Positions 28,077 through 37,494 are shown, counted from the stretch's first letter. The stretch is DNA of 64,000 nucleotides from Streptomyces sp. NRRL B-3428 (GCA_000721375.1 JOGW01000008.1:520360-584359), one strand, 5' to 3'. Translations and numbers: made by a program. The notes: generated by a model from the sequence alone, not told the origin.

Positions 28077-29633
28077 ATGACCCGATTCGTAGTGGTTCCA
28101 GGCTTGTTCACCGGGGCGCAGGTGTGGCGGGAGACGGTCGAAGGGCTGCGGGCCGCGGGGGCCCAGGTCGAGGTGGTGGAGGTGCCTCGGGAGGGAGCGG
28201 GAGAGGACGGGGGCGGCGTCGACCTGGAGGCGCATGTCGCGCGGGTCCTGGCGGCGATCGACGCCGCGGGTCGTGGAGTCGTGCTCGTCGGGCACGAGTA
28301 CGGGGTGTTCCCGGCCGTGGCCGCGGCGGACCGCCGGGCGGACCGGATCGCGCGGGTCGTGTACGTGGACGGACCGCTGGTGCAGGACGGCGCGGTCGGC
28401 CTCTCCCTGATCCCCGATCCGGATTTGCGCGAACGGCTGTCCGCCGAGGACCTGTTGCCCGCTCGCGGGGACTGGTCGCGCTGGGGCAGCACGGCCGGAC
28501 TCTCGGACGCCCAGCTGGACCGGCTCACCGCGCTGGCCACGCCCCAGCCGGCGGGCACGCTGCTGCAGCCGATCCGTCTGACGGGGGCGGCGGCGCTGCT
28601 CCCGACCACGGGAGTGCTCTGCGCGGAGAGCGGGGCTTCGATCGAGACGGTGCGCATGATGGTCCAGTTCGGCGATCCGGCACTCAAGGAGGTGCTGGCC
28701 CGCCCCGAGGTCACGTTCTTCGAACTGCCCACCGGGCACTGGCCGATGCTGTCCCGCCCGCGCGAGCTCGCCGAAGCCCTGCTCAAGGCGGCGGCCGGTG
28801 AAGGGGTGACTTTGGCGGCGGAAACGGAAGGAGGGAGTGCTGCGGCGCAGGGGGCAGCAGGTGGTCCGGCGGAGGGGGCGGCAGTCGGGTCGGCGGACGG
28901 GTCGGCCCGGACGCCCGGGTATCTTCGGCCGTTCCTCCTCGACGTACCGGAGCTCGCTCCCGAGCGGCACGGGAACATCGACTTCTTCCTGCCCGAGGCC
29001 TCAAAGCCGCGGCCCGCAGTGGTGATCGTGCACGGCGGACCGGTGGCCGCGGACCTGGAGCCCGCACCGCGCGAGTGGCCGACCCTGGTCGGCTACGCAC
29101 GGCTCGCGGCCTCGCACGGAGCGGTCGGCGTCACGCTGAACCACCGGCTCCACGACGTCAGGGACTATCAGGTGGCGATCGAGGATCTGACCGCCGCGGT
29201 CGCGCAGATTCGTGCCGACCCTCGGGTGGACGAGTCCCGTATCGCTCTCTGGTTCTTCTCCGGCAGCGGCCCGATGACGACGCCCTGGCTGGCCGCGCCC
29301 CCCGCGTGGCTGCGCTGCCTCGCCGCCAACTACCCGATCATGGCCCCGCTCCCCAACTGGGGCCTGCCGCCGGGGCAGTTCCGCCCTGCAGAGGTCATCG
29401 CGAAGGCGGCGGAACTCCCCATGGTCCTGCTCCGAGCGGGCCTGGAGACCTCCGCGATCGCGAGGACCGTCGAGGAGTTCGTGACGGCGGCCCGGGCGGC
29501 CGACGCCCGGCTGGAGATCATCGATGTCCCGAACGGCCACCATGCCTTCGAGGGCCTGGACCAGACCGACGAGTCCCGCGCGGCGGTACGGCAGGCGATG
29601 GCCTGGGTACTTGCCCGGGTCGGCCTCGCCTAG
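28077..29633 (+). CDS. Fused double alpha/beta-hydrolase protein
   Basis: 518 aa. Domain 1 (1-240) is a methyl-salicylate-esterase-like hydrolase: FVVVPGLFTGAQVW, a nucleophile elbow VGHEYGV with Glu74 where Ser is expected, and His221 in PTGHWPML. A Gly/Ala linker (about 240-280) follows. Domain 2 (285-518) is BD-FAE/dienelactone-hydrolase-like: VVIVHGGP oxyanion loop (315-322), a degenerate elbow FFSGSG with Ser395, and GHHAFE with His488/489. Homologues are normally separate genes. The linker is in frame without a stop, so this is a real fusion unless the assembly lost a stop codon. Likely MerR-controlled. Confidence 0.82.
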   Translation: MTRFVVVPGLFTGAQVWRETVEGLRAAGAQVEVVEVPREGAGEDGGGVDLEAHVARVLAAIDAAGRGVVLVGHEYGVFPAVAAADRRADRIARVVYVDGPLVQDGAVGLSLIPDPDLRERLSAEDLLPARGDWSRWGSTAGLSDAQLDRLTALATPQPAGTLLQPIRLTGAAALLPTTGVLCAESGASIETVRMMVQFGDPALKEVLARPEVTFFELPTGHWPMLSRPRELAEALLKAAAGEGVTLAAETEGGSAAAQGAAGGPAEGAAVGSADGSARTPGYLRPFLLDVPELAPERHGNIDFFLPEASKPRPAVVIVHGGPVAADLEPAPREWPTLVGYARLAASHGAVGVTLNHRLHDVRDYQVAIEDLTAAVAQIRADPRVDESRIALWFFSGSGPMTTPWLAAPPAWLRCLAANYPIMAPLPNWGLPPGQFRPAEVIAKAAELPMVLLRAGLETSAIARTVEEFVTAARAADARLEIIDVPNGHHAFEGLDQTDESRAAVRQAMAWVLARVGLA

Positions 29634-30139
29634 CGGCTCAACATCCGTGTGAACCAGGCGACTTCACCGGCCTTCTCCTCCACCTCCACACGGTCCCGCT
29701 CGAACCCGAGCTTCTCGATCACGCGGAGCGAGGGCATGTTCCAGGTGCCGATGGTCGACCAGAGCCGCTGCCGCCCGGTCGCGGCAGCGGCTTGGAGCAC
29801 CGCGCGACCCGCCTCGGTGGCATAGCCGTTGTTGTGGACACGCCGGAACAGCTCGTACGCGATCTCGGGCTCCTCCAGAGTGGAGCGCCCGATGATCAGC
29901 CCGCAGTACCCGATGAAGTCACCTTCCGCCTTGCGCTGGACCGGCAGCAGAGCGATCCCGTTCCGCTCCGTCGCACCGAGCATCTCGACGATGTCCGCCC
30001 GCACGGACTCGACCGTGAGCGCCCCCTTGCCCCGCTCGGCAACCAGGTCACGCAGCTCGGCGGCATCGGACTCGGCCCAGGGCCGCAATATCAGCCGCTC
30101 GGTCTCCAGGTGGTACGGCATCGTCTTGTACGCAGTCAT
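29630..30139 (-). CDS. GNAT family N-acetyltransferase (RimJ/RimL-like)
   Basis: 169 aa. LETERLILRPW opening, GYCGLIIGRSTLEEPEIAYELFRRVHNNGYATEA with the acetyl-CoA pyrophosphate loop (variant of RxxGYA), and NMPSLRVIEKLGFE near the end are the standard pattern of protein or small-molecule acetyltransferases of this branch. I prefer the ATG at 30139; MPYHLETERL at 30121 is the alternative. Its stop overlaps the hydrolase stop by 4 bp in a tail-to-tail arrangement. Confidence 0.87.
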   Translation of the reverse strand: MTAYKTMPYHLETERLILRPWAESDAAELRDLVAERGKGALTVESVRADIVEMLGATERNGIALLPVQRKAEGDFIGYCGLIIGRSTLEEPEIAYELFRRVHNNGYATEAGRAVLQAAAATGRQRLWSTIGTWNMPSLRVIEKLGFERDRVEVEEKAGEVAWFTRMLSR

Positions 30140-30235
30140 GGCCCTACCCTGCCCCACGGATCGGCCGGTTCTCCAGATCCTCAGGTGTCTCCCGATACGT
30201 GCAGTGCAACCCCGTGGGCCGGCCGCGCGAGGGGG

Positions 30236-31186
30236 TCACCACCGGGTGCGCAGCACGCCGTCGCTGTCGGGCAGCGCAGCGCAAAACAGCGGGTGACGTT
30301 CGTCGACGTACATGGGCAGGGCGCAGGCAGCCCGCGCGTCGGCCACCAAGGTGGCGAGTTCTTGGTACTCGGTGTCGTCGGCGACCACGTGTGCGACCGT
30401 CCCGTCCTGTGCCTGCCAGACGAACTCCACGGACCCCTCCTCCGGCAGCGTGGCAAGGACCGCGCCGATATCAGGGTTCAGGTCAGGCCAGATGGTCAGC
30501 AAGGCGCGCGGGGCGAGACCGGTACGCACCGCATCGAGGTTCTCCGGCGTAAGGCGATGGAACCGTGCAGCGTTGCGGACGTAGCCCTCCTCCAACAGCA
30601 AGGCCTTCCGTGCGGACAGGACGGTGCGCACACTCGCCCAGAACCCCTCGTCGGCCGCCTCCATCGCTTCCGGTTCCTCCAGCTCCTCCGCGTAGGGAGA
30701 GACAGTCACCGCTTCCGGGAAGAGACCGAGCTCCTTTGTGCGGGCCACGGCGTCCGCAGACGGCCGGTCGCTGCCCACGTACACGTACTGATCCCACCCG
30801 ACATGCACGGTGAAGACGTCCCCCGCCTCCAGACGACACCAGACCCCTTGGTCCCGGAGCATGGCCCGGACCAGCTCCAGAGCAACGGGAACGGAGACCT
30901 CTGCCCCGTCATGGTAACCGGTCAGGTCCGGTGGGAAGAGCCCGGCGAGGCCGTGTGCTCCTTCCGACGCCTCCACGCCGAAATGGACGAAACCGCTGAC
31001 CGCCGGCTCGCGGATCTCCAGCCGATCGACGCCCGAGGCCTCCGCGAAGGCTGCGATCGCCGCGAGGTAGGCGGCTTCGACCGGCCCATGGTCACTGACG
31101 GCCTCCTCGACACCGGTGTAGTGGCCGAGTTCGTCACGGTCTACGGGGTTGTACTTGGTGATGCGGTGGACGAAGGACGGTGGCAC
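30236..31186 (-). CDS. Conserved hypothetical, RNA-binding-protein-like
   Basis: 316 aa from the GTG at 31186, which has AGGGAG 6 bp upstream; the frame extends 45 codons further but without homology. The opening VPPSFVHRITKYNPVDRDE and GHYTGVEEAVSDHGPVEAAYL resembles streptomycete proteins annotated, without experiment, as RNA-binding. A middle segment (VGWDQYVYVGSDRPS) and a C-terminal repeat of the same idea (VEFVWQAQDGTVAHVVADD) suggest a two-lobed all-soluble protein. No catalytic motif visible. Follows the propeller-like gene by 31 bp, so likely co-transcribed. Confidence 0.65.
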   Translation of the reverse strand: MPPSFVHRITKYNPVDRDELGHYTGVEEAVSDHGPVEAAYLAAIAAFAEASGVDRLEIREPAVSGFVHFGVEASEGAHGLAGLFPPDLTGYHDGAEVSVPVALELVRAMLRDQGVWCRLEAGDVFTVHVGWDQYVYVGSDRPSADAVARTKELGLFPEAVTVSPYAEELEEPEAMEAADEGFWASVRTVLSARKALLLEEGYVRNAARFHRLTPENLDAVRTGLAPRALLTIWPDLNPDIGAVLATLPEEGSVEFVWQAQDGTVAHVVADDTEYQELATLVADARAACALPMYVDERHPLFCAALPDSDGVLRTRW

Positions 31187-31217
31187 GTTGCTCCCTGGAC
31201 GGACAAAGGGCTGGATA

Positions 31218-32087
31218 TCAGCTGCCGAGGTCGAACACGCACCAGGTGGTGAACGGCTCTTCCTGAACGTAGATCCTGCTTCCGCGGGCGACAATCCGCC
31301 GACAGCCGGGGACGGTGCCATCGGGCCGGGTGAGCAGGCCTGTGTCCGTTGGCTCGACCGTCGCTTCGGTCATCTCTCCGAGAGCGAGTCGGTCCCGCTG
31401 TCCGCTGTAGCCGCCGTAGAAGGCGACCCGCTCACCTTGGACGGCTACCGCATGGGCTCCGCCGGCTACGCGGTTCGTCCATACTCTGACGGGCAAACCG
31501 GTGCGCTCGGGGCGTATCTCGACGAGCGGGAAGTCCGTGTACGGGCACGCCCAGGCGACTCTGCCCGACACGTTCAAGGCGTAGCAGTCGAAGAGACCGG
31601 GGATGTGGGCGTCGTCCGACGTCCAGGTGAGTTGGCCTGTGACGCTCCAGCGACGGATTCCCACCGGGTTCTCGTCGAAGTGCCCGACCCAGATGTGGCC
31701 GGACTCGTCCACGAGCAGATGCTCGATGGCGTCGCCCACGGAGAAGGACGAGGTCTCGCGGCCGAGCGCGTCGAAGACCTGGACCTGGTTCGCGTCCTCG
31801 TCCCGTCGGACGCGAGACGCGGCGACGACGAACCCCCCATCGGGCAGACAGTCCAGGTGTGGGAAGCGGGCCCGTACGGCGCTCAGCTCGGTGAGTTCGA
31901 CGCTGCCGCCCGGATCGACGGAAACGACCAGCGCGTCAAAGGGCTGGACATCGACGCCGGGCTGCGGAGCTCGTTCGCAAAGCAGCCAGTGCGCGGCACC
32001 GAAAACGTCGACGGTACTGGTCAGGACGTGGCGGTCGTGATGCGCTCGGGGTAGATGGGCGTAGGGAACGAGGGCGGTCATCTGCAA
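31218..32087 (-). CDS. Hypothetical beta-propeller-like protein
   Basis: 289 aa from a TTG at 32087 with AGGAG 9 bp upstream; the ATG two codons later (32081) is the alternative. Repeated strand-turn motifs such as DCLPDGGFVVAASR, LLVDESGHIWVGHFDE, ALNVSGRVAWACPYTD and HAVAVQGERVAFYGGY, spaced 40-50 residues apart, suggest a six-bladed propeller without a signal peptide. No active-site signature. Probably in one transcript with the downstream RNA-binding-like gene. Confidence 0.65.
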   Translation of the reverse strand: MQMTALVPYAHLPRAHHDRHVLTSTVDVFGAAHWLLCERAPQPGVDVQPFDALVVSVDPGGSVELTELSAVRARFPHLDCLPDGGFVVAASRVRRDEDANQVQVFDALGRETSSFSVGDAIEHLLVDESGHIWVGHFDENPVGIRRWSVTGQLTWTSDDAHIPGLFDCYALNVSGRVAWACPYTDFPLVEIRPERTGLPVRVWTNRVAGGAHAVAVQGERVAFYGGYSGQRDRLALGEMTEATVEPTDTGLLTRPDGTVPGCRRIVARGSRIYVQEEPFTTWCVFDLGS

Positions 32088-32393
32088 GGGCGGGCTCTCC
32101 TGAGTGGTGGTCGGTCACGGCCATCGGGCGCTGTGGTGAGCGACGGCCGGCGGCGCGCGAGCGGCGGAGAGCGGGGCGGGGCGCCTAGGCGGCATGGCCC
32201 TTTCCGGTCGTCATGCGGCGATCCTTGTCGACATCCGCCCTGCAGACAAGCGATTTCGGCGCGCCCGAGGCGGAGTACCCGCACTCCAGGAGGCTCCGGG
32301 CGCGGGCGGGGTACCGACGTCATCGTGCGACGGGCGGCGGGCTGGAAAATGCTGCACGAACACCTGAGCTCCTGAACCGCGGCTCGGACAGCG
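32088..32393. other. Non-coding gap between propeller-like gene and subtilase terminator
   Basis: About 300 bp with no convincing gene. Open frames here lack a ribosome binding site and family resemblance. It must hold the promoter of the leftward propeller-like gene, which I cannot place with confidence. The subtilase terminator occupies the right end. Confidence 0.6.
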
Positions 32394-32432
32394 CAACGGC
32401 CCGGCAAGGCGGGAAGCCTTGCCGGGCCGTTG
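32394..32432 (-). terminator. Strong terminator of the subtilase gene
   Basis: Perfect 16-bp arms, CAACGGCCCGGCAAGG at 32394-32409 and its complement at 32417-32432, with a 7-nt loop, 22 bp beyond the leftward stop codon. Confidence 0.88.
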
Positions 32433-32454
32433 GCTCTCACGGGTGGCGGTGGGA

Positions 32455-35400
32455 CTACTTCACACCGAACGCCCGGATGATCTCCTGCTTGACCGAACCG
32501 CCCTGGTCATCCTTGACCGAGGCGCGCAGCGACACGAACTTCGCGTCGCGCGGGATCGCGAGCAGGGTCTTCCACGAGGCACCCTCGGTGTCGAGGAGCT
32601 TCGCCGACTTCCAGGTCTTGCCCTCGTCGTACGACACCTCCAGCGCACCCGATCCGATACGGCCCGTGCCCGTCGCGCCCTTCACGTACTCGGCGAAGAT
32701 GCCGACCGGGACGAGGCGGCCGCCGCGGACATCGCCCGCGAGGTCGGTGTCCACGTCGAAGCCGAGGTTGAGCATCGGCAGGAAGTGGGTCTCGTTGTCG
32801 GCCGCGGGGCCCGACTTGACCGTCCACTCCGTGTGGCCGCGGGTCGACAGGCGCCAGCGGTCCGCGTCGGAGGTGGTGTCGGTGACGACCTTGAAGTCCT
32901 GGACGCGGGACTCCACGTTCTCCGACCAGGCGTAGCCGGCGGAGCCGATGCCGTCGTCGACGAGCTTGCCGTCCACGTACACCTGGGTCTGCTGGGTGAA
33001 ACCGGACTCGGGGTCCCACGCGTTGCCGAAGCCCGTGTGGTCCGGACCCGAGTCGCCCCAACCCGGCACGTTGAACTCCAGGTTGTTGCCGTAGCGCTGC
33101 TGGCCCCAGCCGAGGCCGGTGCCGAGCCACGGGTGCATGACCGGCTTGAACCAGTTGAGCTCCGTGCGGGTGCCGCCCTTGTAGGTGACCAGACCGCTGC
33201 GCTGCTCCATCTCGTCGTTCAGCGTCGAGACCGACTCGAGCCACAGCTGGCCGGGCAGGGTGGAGACGTAGTCCGTGCGCTCGGCCGGGTAGCTGATGTG
33301 CTCCTTGAAGCCGCGTCCGATCGGGAAGTTCTCGGAGATCGCGTAGCGGAACTCGCCGCCGGCGACCGGCTTCGTACCGTGGAACTTGGTGTCGATGACG
33401 GCCAGTTCGCGGGACGTGGGCGTGAAGGTCAGCGAGCGGTCCGGGACCGCTCCCTTGTGGCCCTGCGACAGGTCGTACATGTAGGGCGAGTAGCGGGTGC
33501 CCTCGAGCTCCAGCTTGGTGCCTTCGCGTGCGGCCTTGCGCAGCCGGTCGGCGTCCGCGGTGTTCACGGTCGCGATGTGCAGCGGCCGGTCCTCGTACGC
33601 CTCGGTGCCCCAGTAGGCCATGAGACGGCCGTCGGCGTCGTCGGTGGCGAAGAGCGCCTTGGCGCCGGCGTCCTGTGCGTACTGCGCGAGCTGCTGCGCG
33701 GAGACCTCACCGGTCGGCTTGATCAGAACCGCCTTGCCCCGTACGTCCTTTCCTTCGTACGCGGCCTGCGCGCCGTCACCCGCGTCGACGACCGCGAGCC
33801 GCAGCTCGCCGTCGAGGATGGTGCCGCCGCCCTGCACGGTCGTCTCGCCGAGACGGGTCCGGCCTGCCTCGACGGACAGCATCGGCTTGCCCAGGCGCCA
33901 CATGGTGCGGTACTCGTACGCGCCGTCCAGCGGCTTCGCCGAGGGGGCCGCGAAGATCGAGTCGTACATCAGCGGCACCATCACGTCGCCGCTGTAGGGA
34001 CGGCCCTTCACCTCGCGCATGAAGCGCATCAGGAGCTGACGGGTCTCGGTGCGCTTGTCGACCTGTGCCTTGATCTCGCGCAGCTTGGCGCCGTCGAGGG
34101 TGATCTCGCGGTCACGGTCGAGCTTGATGTCGGAGACGGGGAAGTACCCGAGGCCGAGGGAGTCAGCGCCCTTGCTGCCCTGGACGTCCGCGAAACCGTC
34201 GAGCGCGTACGTGCCGGGCTGCAGGCGCAGTTCGACCGTGCCCTCGGGGCCGACGTCGTACGGCCACGGGTCCTCGCCCTCGGCCTGCTTGAGCAGACTG
34301 AACGAGCCGGGGATCGCGGAGCCGTCACGGTCCTTGATGTGGACGGTGAGCGTGTAGCGCTCCTCCTCCTTCACCAGGCCGAACGCCGTGTGCGCGACGG
34401 TCTTGTCGCCCGCCTTGGCGGTGATCTGACCGCCGTTGTTGCCGACCGGGGCCTTCGATCCGTCACCGGTGACGGTGGTGGAAGCGGTGCCGTTCGCCGG
34501 GACGGTGAGCGTGGTGTCCGCGAGCGTCAGGTAGTCCGCACCCTCGGCGGCGAGCGTCAGCTCCACCGGCTGCGCGGAGTTGTTGGTGTAGGTCAGCGTC
34601 TTGGTGACCGGCTGGTTGGCCTCGTACGGCCAGCTGTAGAAGCCGAAGTCGAGGCTGCCCGTCGCCGTGACCTGCGCCTCGACGGCGTCCGGCACGGAGA
34701 CACGGCCCGCGCCGAGGTCGTACGGGGAGTCGGTGAGCGTCTTGGACGTCGACATCATCGCGTCCTTGAGCTGCTGCGGACCCCAGTCCGGGTGCTGCTC
34801 GGCGAGCAGGGCCGCGACACCCGCGACGTGCGGGGTGGCCATCGACGTACCGCTGATGCTCCAGTACGAACCTTCGCCCTCGGAGATGTACTGCGAGCGT
34901 GCGGCCAGGATGTCCACGCCGGGCGCGGAGAGGTCGGGCTTGAGCGCGTTGTCGCCGATGCGCGGGCCCTTGCTGGTGAAGTACGCGGCGGTGTCGGTGT
35001 TGTCGACGGCGCCGATGGTGAGCGCGGCGTCGGCGGAACCGGGCGAGCCGATGGTGCCGCTCGCGCCTCGGTTGCCCGCGGCGATCACGAACAGCGTGCC
35101 GGTCTCGGCGGTGAGGTTGTTGACGGCCTGCGCCATCGGGTCGGTGCCGTCGGTGGAGTAGTTGGAGCCGAGGCTCATCGACACGATCTTCGCGTCGATG
35201 TCCTTCGCGGCCCACTCCATGCCCGCGATGATCTCGGAGTCCGATCCGGAGCCCTCGTCGGAGAGCACCTTGCCGACGGCGAGTTCGGCGCCGGGTGCGA
35301 CACCCTTCTCCTTGCCGTCGCTCGCCGCGCCGCTGCCGCCGACGGTGGAGGTGACGTGCGTGCCGTGGCCGTTGCGGTCGGTGACCTCCTGGCCGGCGAT

Positions 35401-36165
35401 GAAGGACTTGGTCGCGACGACACGGTCTTTGAGGTCCGGGTGGTCGAGGTCGGCGCCGGTGTCGAGCACCGCGACCTTGACGCCCTTGCCGGTGAACCCG
35501 GCCTCCCAGGCCTTGGCGCTGCCGATCTGGGCGTTGGACTCGGCCATCTCGACCTTGACCTTGCCGTCCAGCCAGACCTTCTGGATCCCGGCGTCGAAGG
35601 AGCGACTGCGCGCACCGTCGTCGGTGAGCGTCTGCCACAGCTCGCCGCTCTGCTCGGCCTCGACCGCCGCGCCGTTGATGCTGGGCAGCGCCCGCGTCTT
35701 GTCGGCGCCCAGCGGAGTCGCGCCACGGGCGTTCTTCCCGTACGTGACGATCAGCGGCAGTCCGTCGGCCTTCTGGCCCGCCTTCGCCCCGTATCCCTGC
35801 TCGATCAGCTCGCTGACGTCGAAGAGCCGCTGGTCGAGCTTGCCGGCGCTGAGGAAGCCACGCGCCTCGTCGGGGATGACATGGATGTCGCCGTCGTGGT
35901 CGGTCTGGGTCCAGACCTTCCCCTGGGCGCCCCCCGGCCGCTCGACGTCCACGGTCTGCTTGCCGTCGCCTATGTCGGTGACGGTCACCTTGTCGCCCGT
36001 GATGAGGGTGACGGTGTGCGCGGCCAGCGCGGCCTGCTTGGCCGTGGTCCTCGGCGCGGCTGCCGGGTCGTCGGCGGCCTGCGCCTGCTGCCCCAGGGGC
36101 AGCAGGACCAGCGCGAGCCCGGCGGTCAGAAGCCGGGTTCTGCGCCCTGAGGGTGCTCTGTTCAT
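32455..36165 (-). CDS. Large secreted S8 family serine peptidase (subtilase)
   Basis: 1236 aa. A Sec signal (RRTRLLTAGLALVLLPLG) ends at QAQA/ADD near residue 30, with a propeptide to about 200. The catalytic domain (about 210-500) shows Asp235 (AVLDTGAD), His267 (NGHGTHV), oxyanion Asn365 (AAGNRG) and Ser441 (SGTSMATPH). The remaining 700 residues include a beta-sandwich (VTKTLTYTNNSAQPVELTLAAEG) and a PA-like insert (GKAVLIKPTGEVSAQQLAQYAQDAGAKALF, about 800-830), typical of giant streptomycete subtilases. AGGAGAGG precedes the ATG; an upstream extension is non-homologous. It follows ROK but has its own promoter region. Confidence 0.92.
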   Translation of the reverse strand: MNRAPSGRRTRLLTAGLALVLLPLGQQAQAADDPAAAPRTTAKQAALAAHTVTLITGDKVTVTDIGDGKQTVDVERPGGAQGKVWTQTDHDGDIHVIPDEARGFLSAGKLDQRLFDVSELIEQGYGAKAGQKADGLPLIVTYGKNARGATPLGADKTRALPSINGAAVEAEQSGELWQTLTDDGARSRSFDAGIQKVWLDGKVKVEMAESNAQIGSAKAWEAGFTGKGVKVAVLDTGADLDHPDLKDRVVATKSFIAGQEVTDRNGHGTHVTSTVGGSGAASDGKEKGVAPGAELAVGKVLSDEGSGSDSEIIAGMEWAAKDIDAKIVSMSLGSNYSTDGTDPMAQAVNNLTAETGTLFVIAAGNRGASGTIGSPGSADAALTIGAVDNTDTAAYFTSKGPRIGDNALKPDLSAPGVDILAARSQYISEGEGSYWSISGTSMATPHVAGVAALLAEQHPDWGPQQLKDAMMSTSKTLTDSPYDLGAGRVSVPDAVEAQVTATGSLDFGFYSWPYEANQPVTKTLTYTNNSAQPVELTLAAEGADYLTLADTTLTVPANGTASTTVTGDGSKAPVGNNGGQITAKAGDKTVAHTAFGLVKEEERYTLTVHIKDRDGSAIPGSFSLLKQAEGEDPWPYDVGPEGTVELRLQPGTYALDGFADVQGSKGADSLGLGYFPVSDIKLDRDREITLDGAKLREIKAQVDKRTETRQLLMRFMREVKGRPYSGDVMVPLMYDSIFAAPSAKPLDGAYEYRTMWRLGKPMLSVEAGRTRLGETTVQGGGTILDGELRLAVVDAGDGAQAAYEGKDVRGKAVLIKPTGEVSAQQLAQYAQDAGAKALFATDDADGRLMAYWGTEAYEDRPLHIATVNTADADRLRKAAREGTKLELEGTRYSPYMYDLSQGHKGAVPDRSLTFTPTSRELAVIDTKFHGTKPVAGGEFRYAISENFPIGRGFKEHISYPAERTDYVSTLPGQLWLESVSTLNDEMEQRSGLVTYKGGTRTELNWFKPVMHPWLGTGLGWGQQRYGNNLEFNVPGWGDSGPDHTGFGNAWDPESGFTQQTQVYVDGKLVDDGIGSAGYAWSENVESRVQDFKVVTDTTSDADRWRLSTRGHTEWTVKSGPAADNETHFLPMLNLGFDVDTDLAGDVRGGRLVPVGIFAEYVKGATGTGRIGSGALEVSYDEGKTWKSAKLLDTEGASWKTLLAIPRDAKFVSLRASVKDDQGGSVKQEIIRAFGVK

Positions 36166-36275
36166 CGAACTGCCTCTCCTACGACGAGCCCCGGGCGTGG
36201 GGATGTGGCTCCCGGGTGCTGAGGAGAGTCTCGGCGGTTGAATGTTGCAGGACGATTGCCGAAGGCGGGCGGGAA

Positions 36276-36289
36276 GCCGCCATGGCGGC
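36276..36289. repeat. 14-bp perfect palindrome between ROK and subtilase genes
   Basis: GCCGCCATGGCGGC in the 144-bp gap, 20 bp downstream of the ROK stop and 110 bp upstream of the subtilase start. It may be the stem of a ROK terminator or a regulator site; there is no loop, so DNA binding is slightly favoured. Confidence 0.4.
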
Positions 36290-36309
36290 AACCTGCCAAC
36301 CCGCAGGTC

Positions 36310-37467
36310 TCAGCCCTTCGGTGCTGTCGGAGGCGCCAATTCCGCGCTGAGCATGCGGTTGTCGATGTCGTCGAGCGCAAGGCGCAGTCCACCGAGCGCC
36401 ACGCTCTCGTCGCCGAGCGTGGAAGTGCGCAGCTCCGGCAGCCGCAGACAGTGTTTGGTGAGCTCGCGGTGCAGGGGCTCCAGGATGATGTCGGCCGAGC
36501 GTGAGAACCCGCCGCCGAAGACCACGACCTCCGGGTCGAGTGCGAGCACCAACGCGGCGACGCCGACGGCGAGATCGCGTGTGTAGCGCCGTACCGCCGC
36601 CTTCGCGTCGCGGTTGCCCTCACGCGCTGCCTGGAACACCCAGGCGGCCGCCTCGCCCGGCCGGGCGCTCGCCGGAACGCCCGGACACGCGGCCAGATGA
36701 CCGGGCGCGTCGAGCCAGCGCACGGCCTTGAGCGCACCGATCTCACCGGCCGCGCCGCCGTGGCCACGGCGCAGGGTGCCGTCGAGGATGAGGCCCGCGC
36801 CGGTGCGGATACCGGCGAGCAGGAACACGATGTCGTCGGCGTCCTGCGCCACGCCCTTCCAGCGTTCGGCGACGGCGGCGAGCTTGCAGTCGTTCTCGAC
36901 CTGGATGGGGCAGCGGAAGCGGGCGGCGAAGTGGCCCACGGGGTCGGCCGAACTCCAGCCCGGCAGCGGGGTGAAGAGGGAGGTGCGGCCGGTGGCGTCC
37001 ACCGGCCCGGTCACCCCGACGGTCATGCCCCAGATGTCGGACGGGGTCATGCCGACCCCGCCGAGCAGTTCGTCGATGGCCTCGTCGACCGCCGCGAGAC
37101 GCTCGGCGGGACCGGCTTGCGGATCGGCGGGTTTACGCAAGGTCCTGACGAGGTTTCCCTCCAGGTCGCTGAGCACGACGAGGACCTTGTGCACACCGAT
37201 GTCGACGCCGAGCGCGTGGCCCGCGGTGGCGCGGAACTTGTAGCGGCGGGCCGGGCGCCCCACCGTGCTGCGGGCGCCCGGTTCCTCGACCTCGGCCCAG
37301 CCGTCCGTGACGAGGGCCTGCACCAGGACGTCGACGGCGGGCCGGGACAGGCCCGTACGGCCGGCGAGTTCGGTGACGGTGGACGGCGGATTGCCACGCA
37401 GCGCCCACACGATGGAGAGCTGGTTCATCTCGCGCATCCGGGACAGATCCGTGCCCGTGGTCGCCAT
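36310..37467 (-). CDS. ROK family transcriptional regulator
   Basis: 385 aa. N-terminal winged helix at about 10-70 (NQLSIVWALRGNPPSTVTELAGRTGLSRPAV), then a ROK sugar-binding domain. ATP-site-like ALGVDIGVHKVLVV (phosphate 1), the zinc motif region degraded (GHLAACPGVPASA instead of CxCGxxGC), VENDCKLAAVAE and GLILDGTLRRGHGGAAGEIG are visible. The lost cysteines fit a regulator rather than a kinase. It follows the GH36 alpha-galactosidase gene on the same strand and probably controls that importer operon. Confidence 0.9.
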   Translation of the reverse strand: MATTGTDLSRMREMNQLSIVWALRGNPPSTVTELAGRTGLSRPAVDVLVQALVTDGWAEVEEPGARSTVGRPARRYKFRATAGHALGVDIGVHKVLVVLSDLEGNLVRTLRKPADPQAGPAERLAAVDEAIDELLGGVGMTPSDIWGMTVGVTGPVDATGRTSLFTPLPGWSSADPVGHFAARFRCPIQVENDCKLAAVAERWKGVAQDADDIVFLLAGIRTGAGLILDGTLRRGHGGAAGEIGALKAVRWLDAPGHLAACPGVPASARPGEAAAWVFQAAREGNRDAKAAVRRYTRDLAVGVAALVLALDPEVVVFGGGFSRSADIILEPLHRELTKHCLRLPELRTSTLGDESVALGGLRLALDDIDNRMLSAELAPPTAPKG

Positions 37468-37494
37468 GCTGGTCTACTCCCTGGTCGGGATCGC

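Noticed and set aside
32088..32393. Small gene in the gap next to the subtilase terminator
   Set aside because: Open frames here have no ribosome site, abnormal composition, and no recognisable family.
32419..36150. 1243-aa open frame on the plus strand
   Set aside because: Exact antisense of the subtilase, Arg/Val/Gly-rich with no fold-like pattern; the minus strand carries signal peptide and full catalytic triad.
36276..36289. GCCGCCATGGCGGC as a clear operator
   Set aside because: Kept only as a low-confidence palindrome: such GC-rich 14-mers are not rare at this base composition and no second copy was found.
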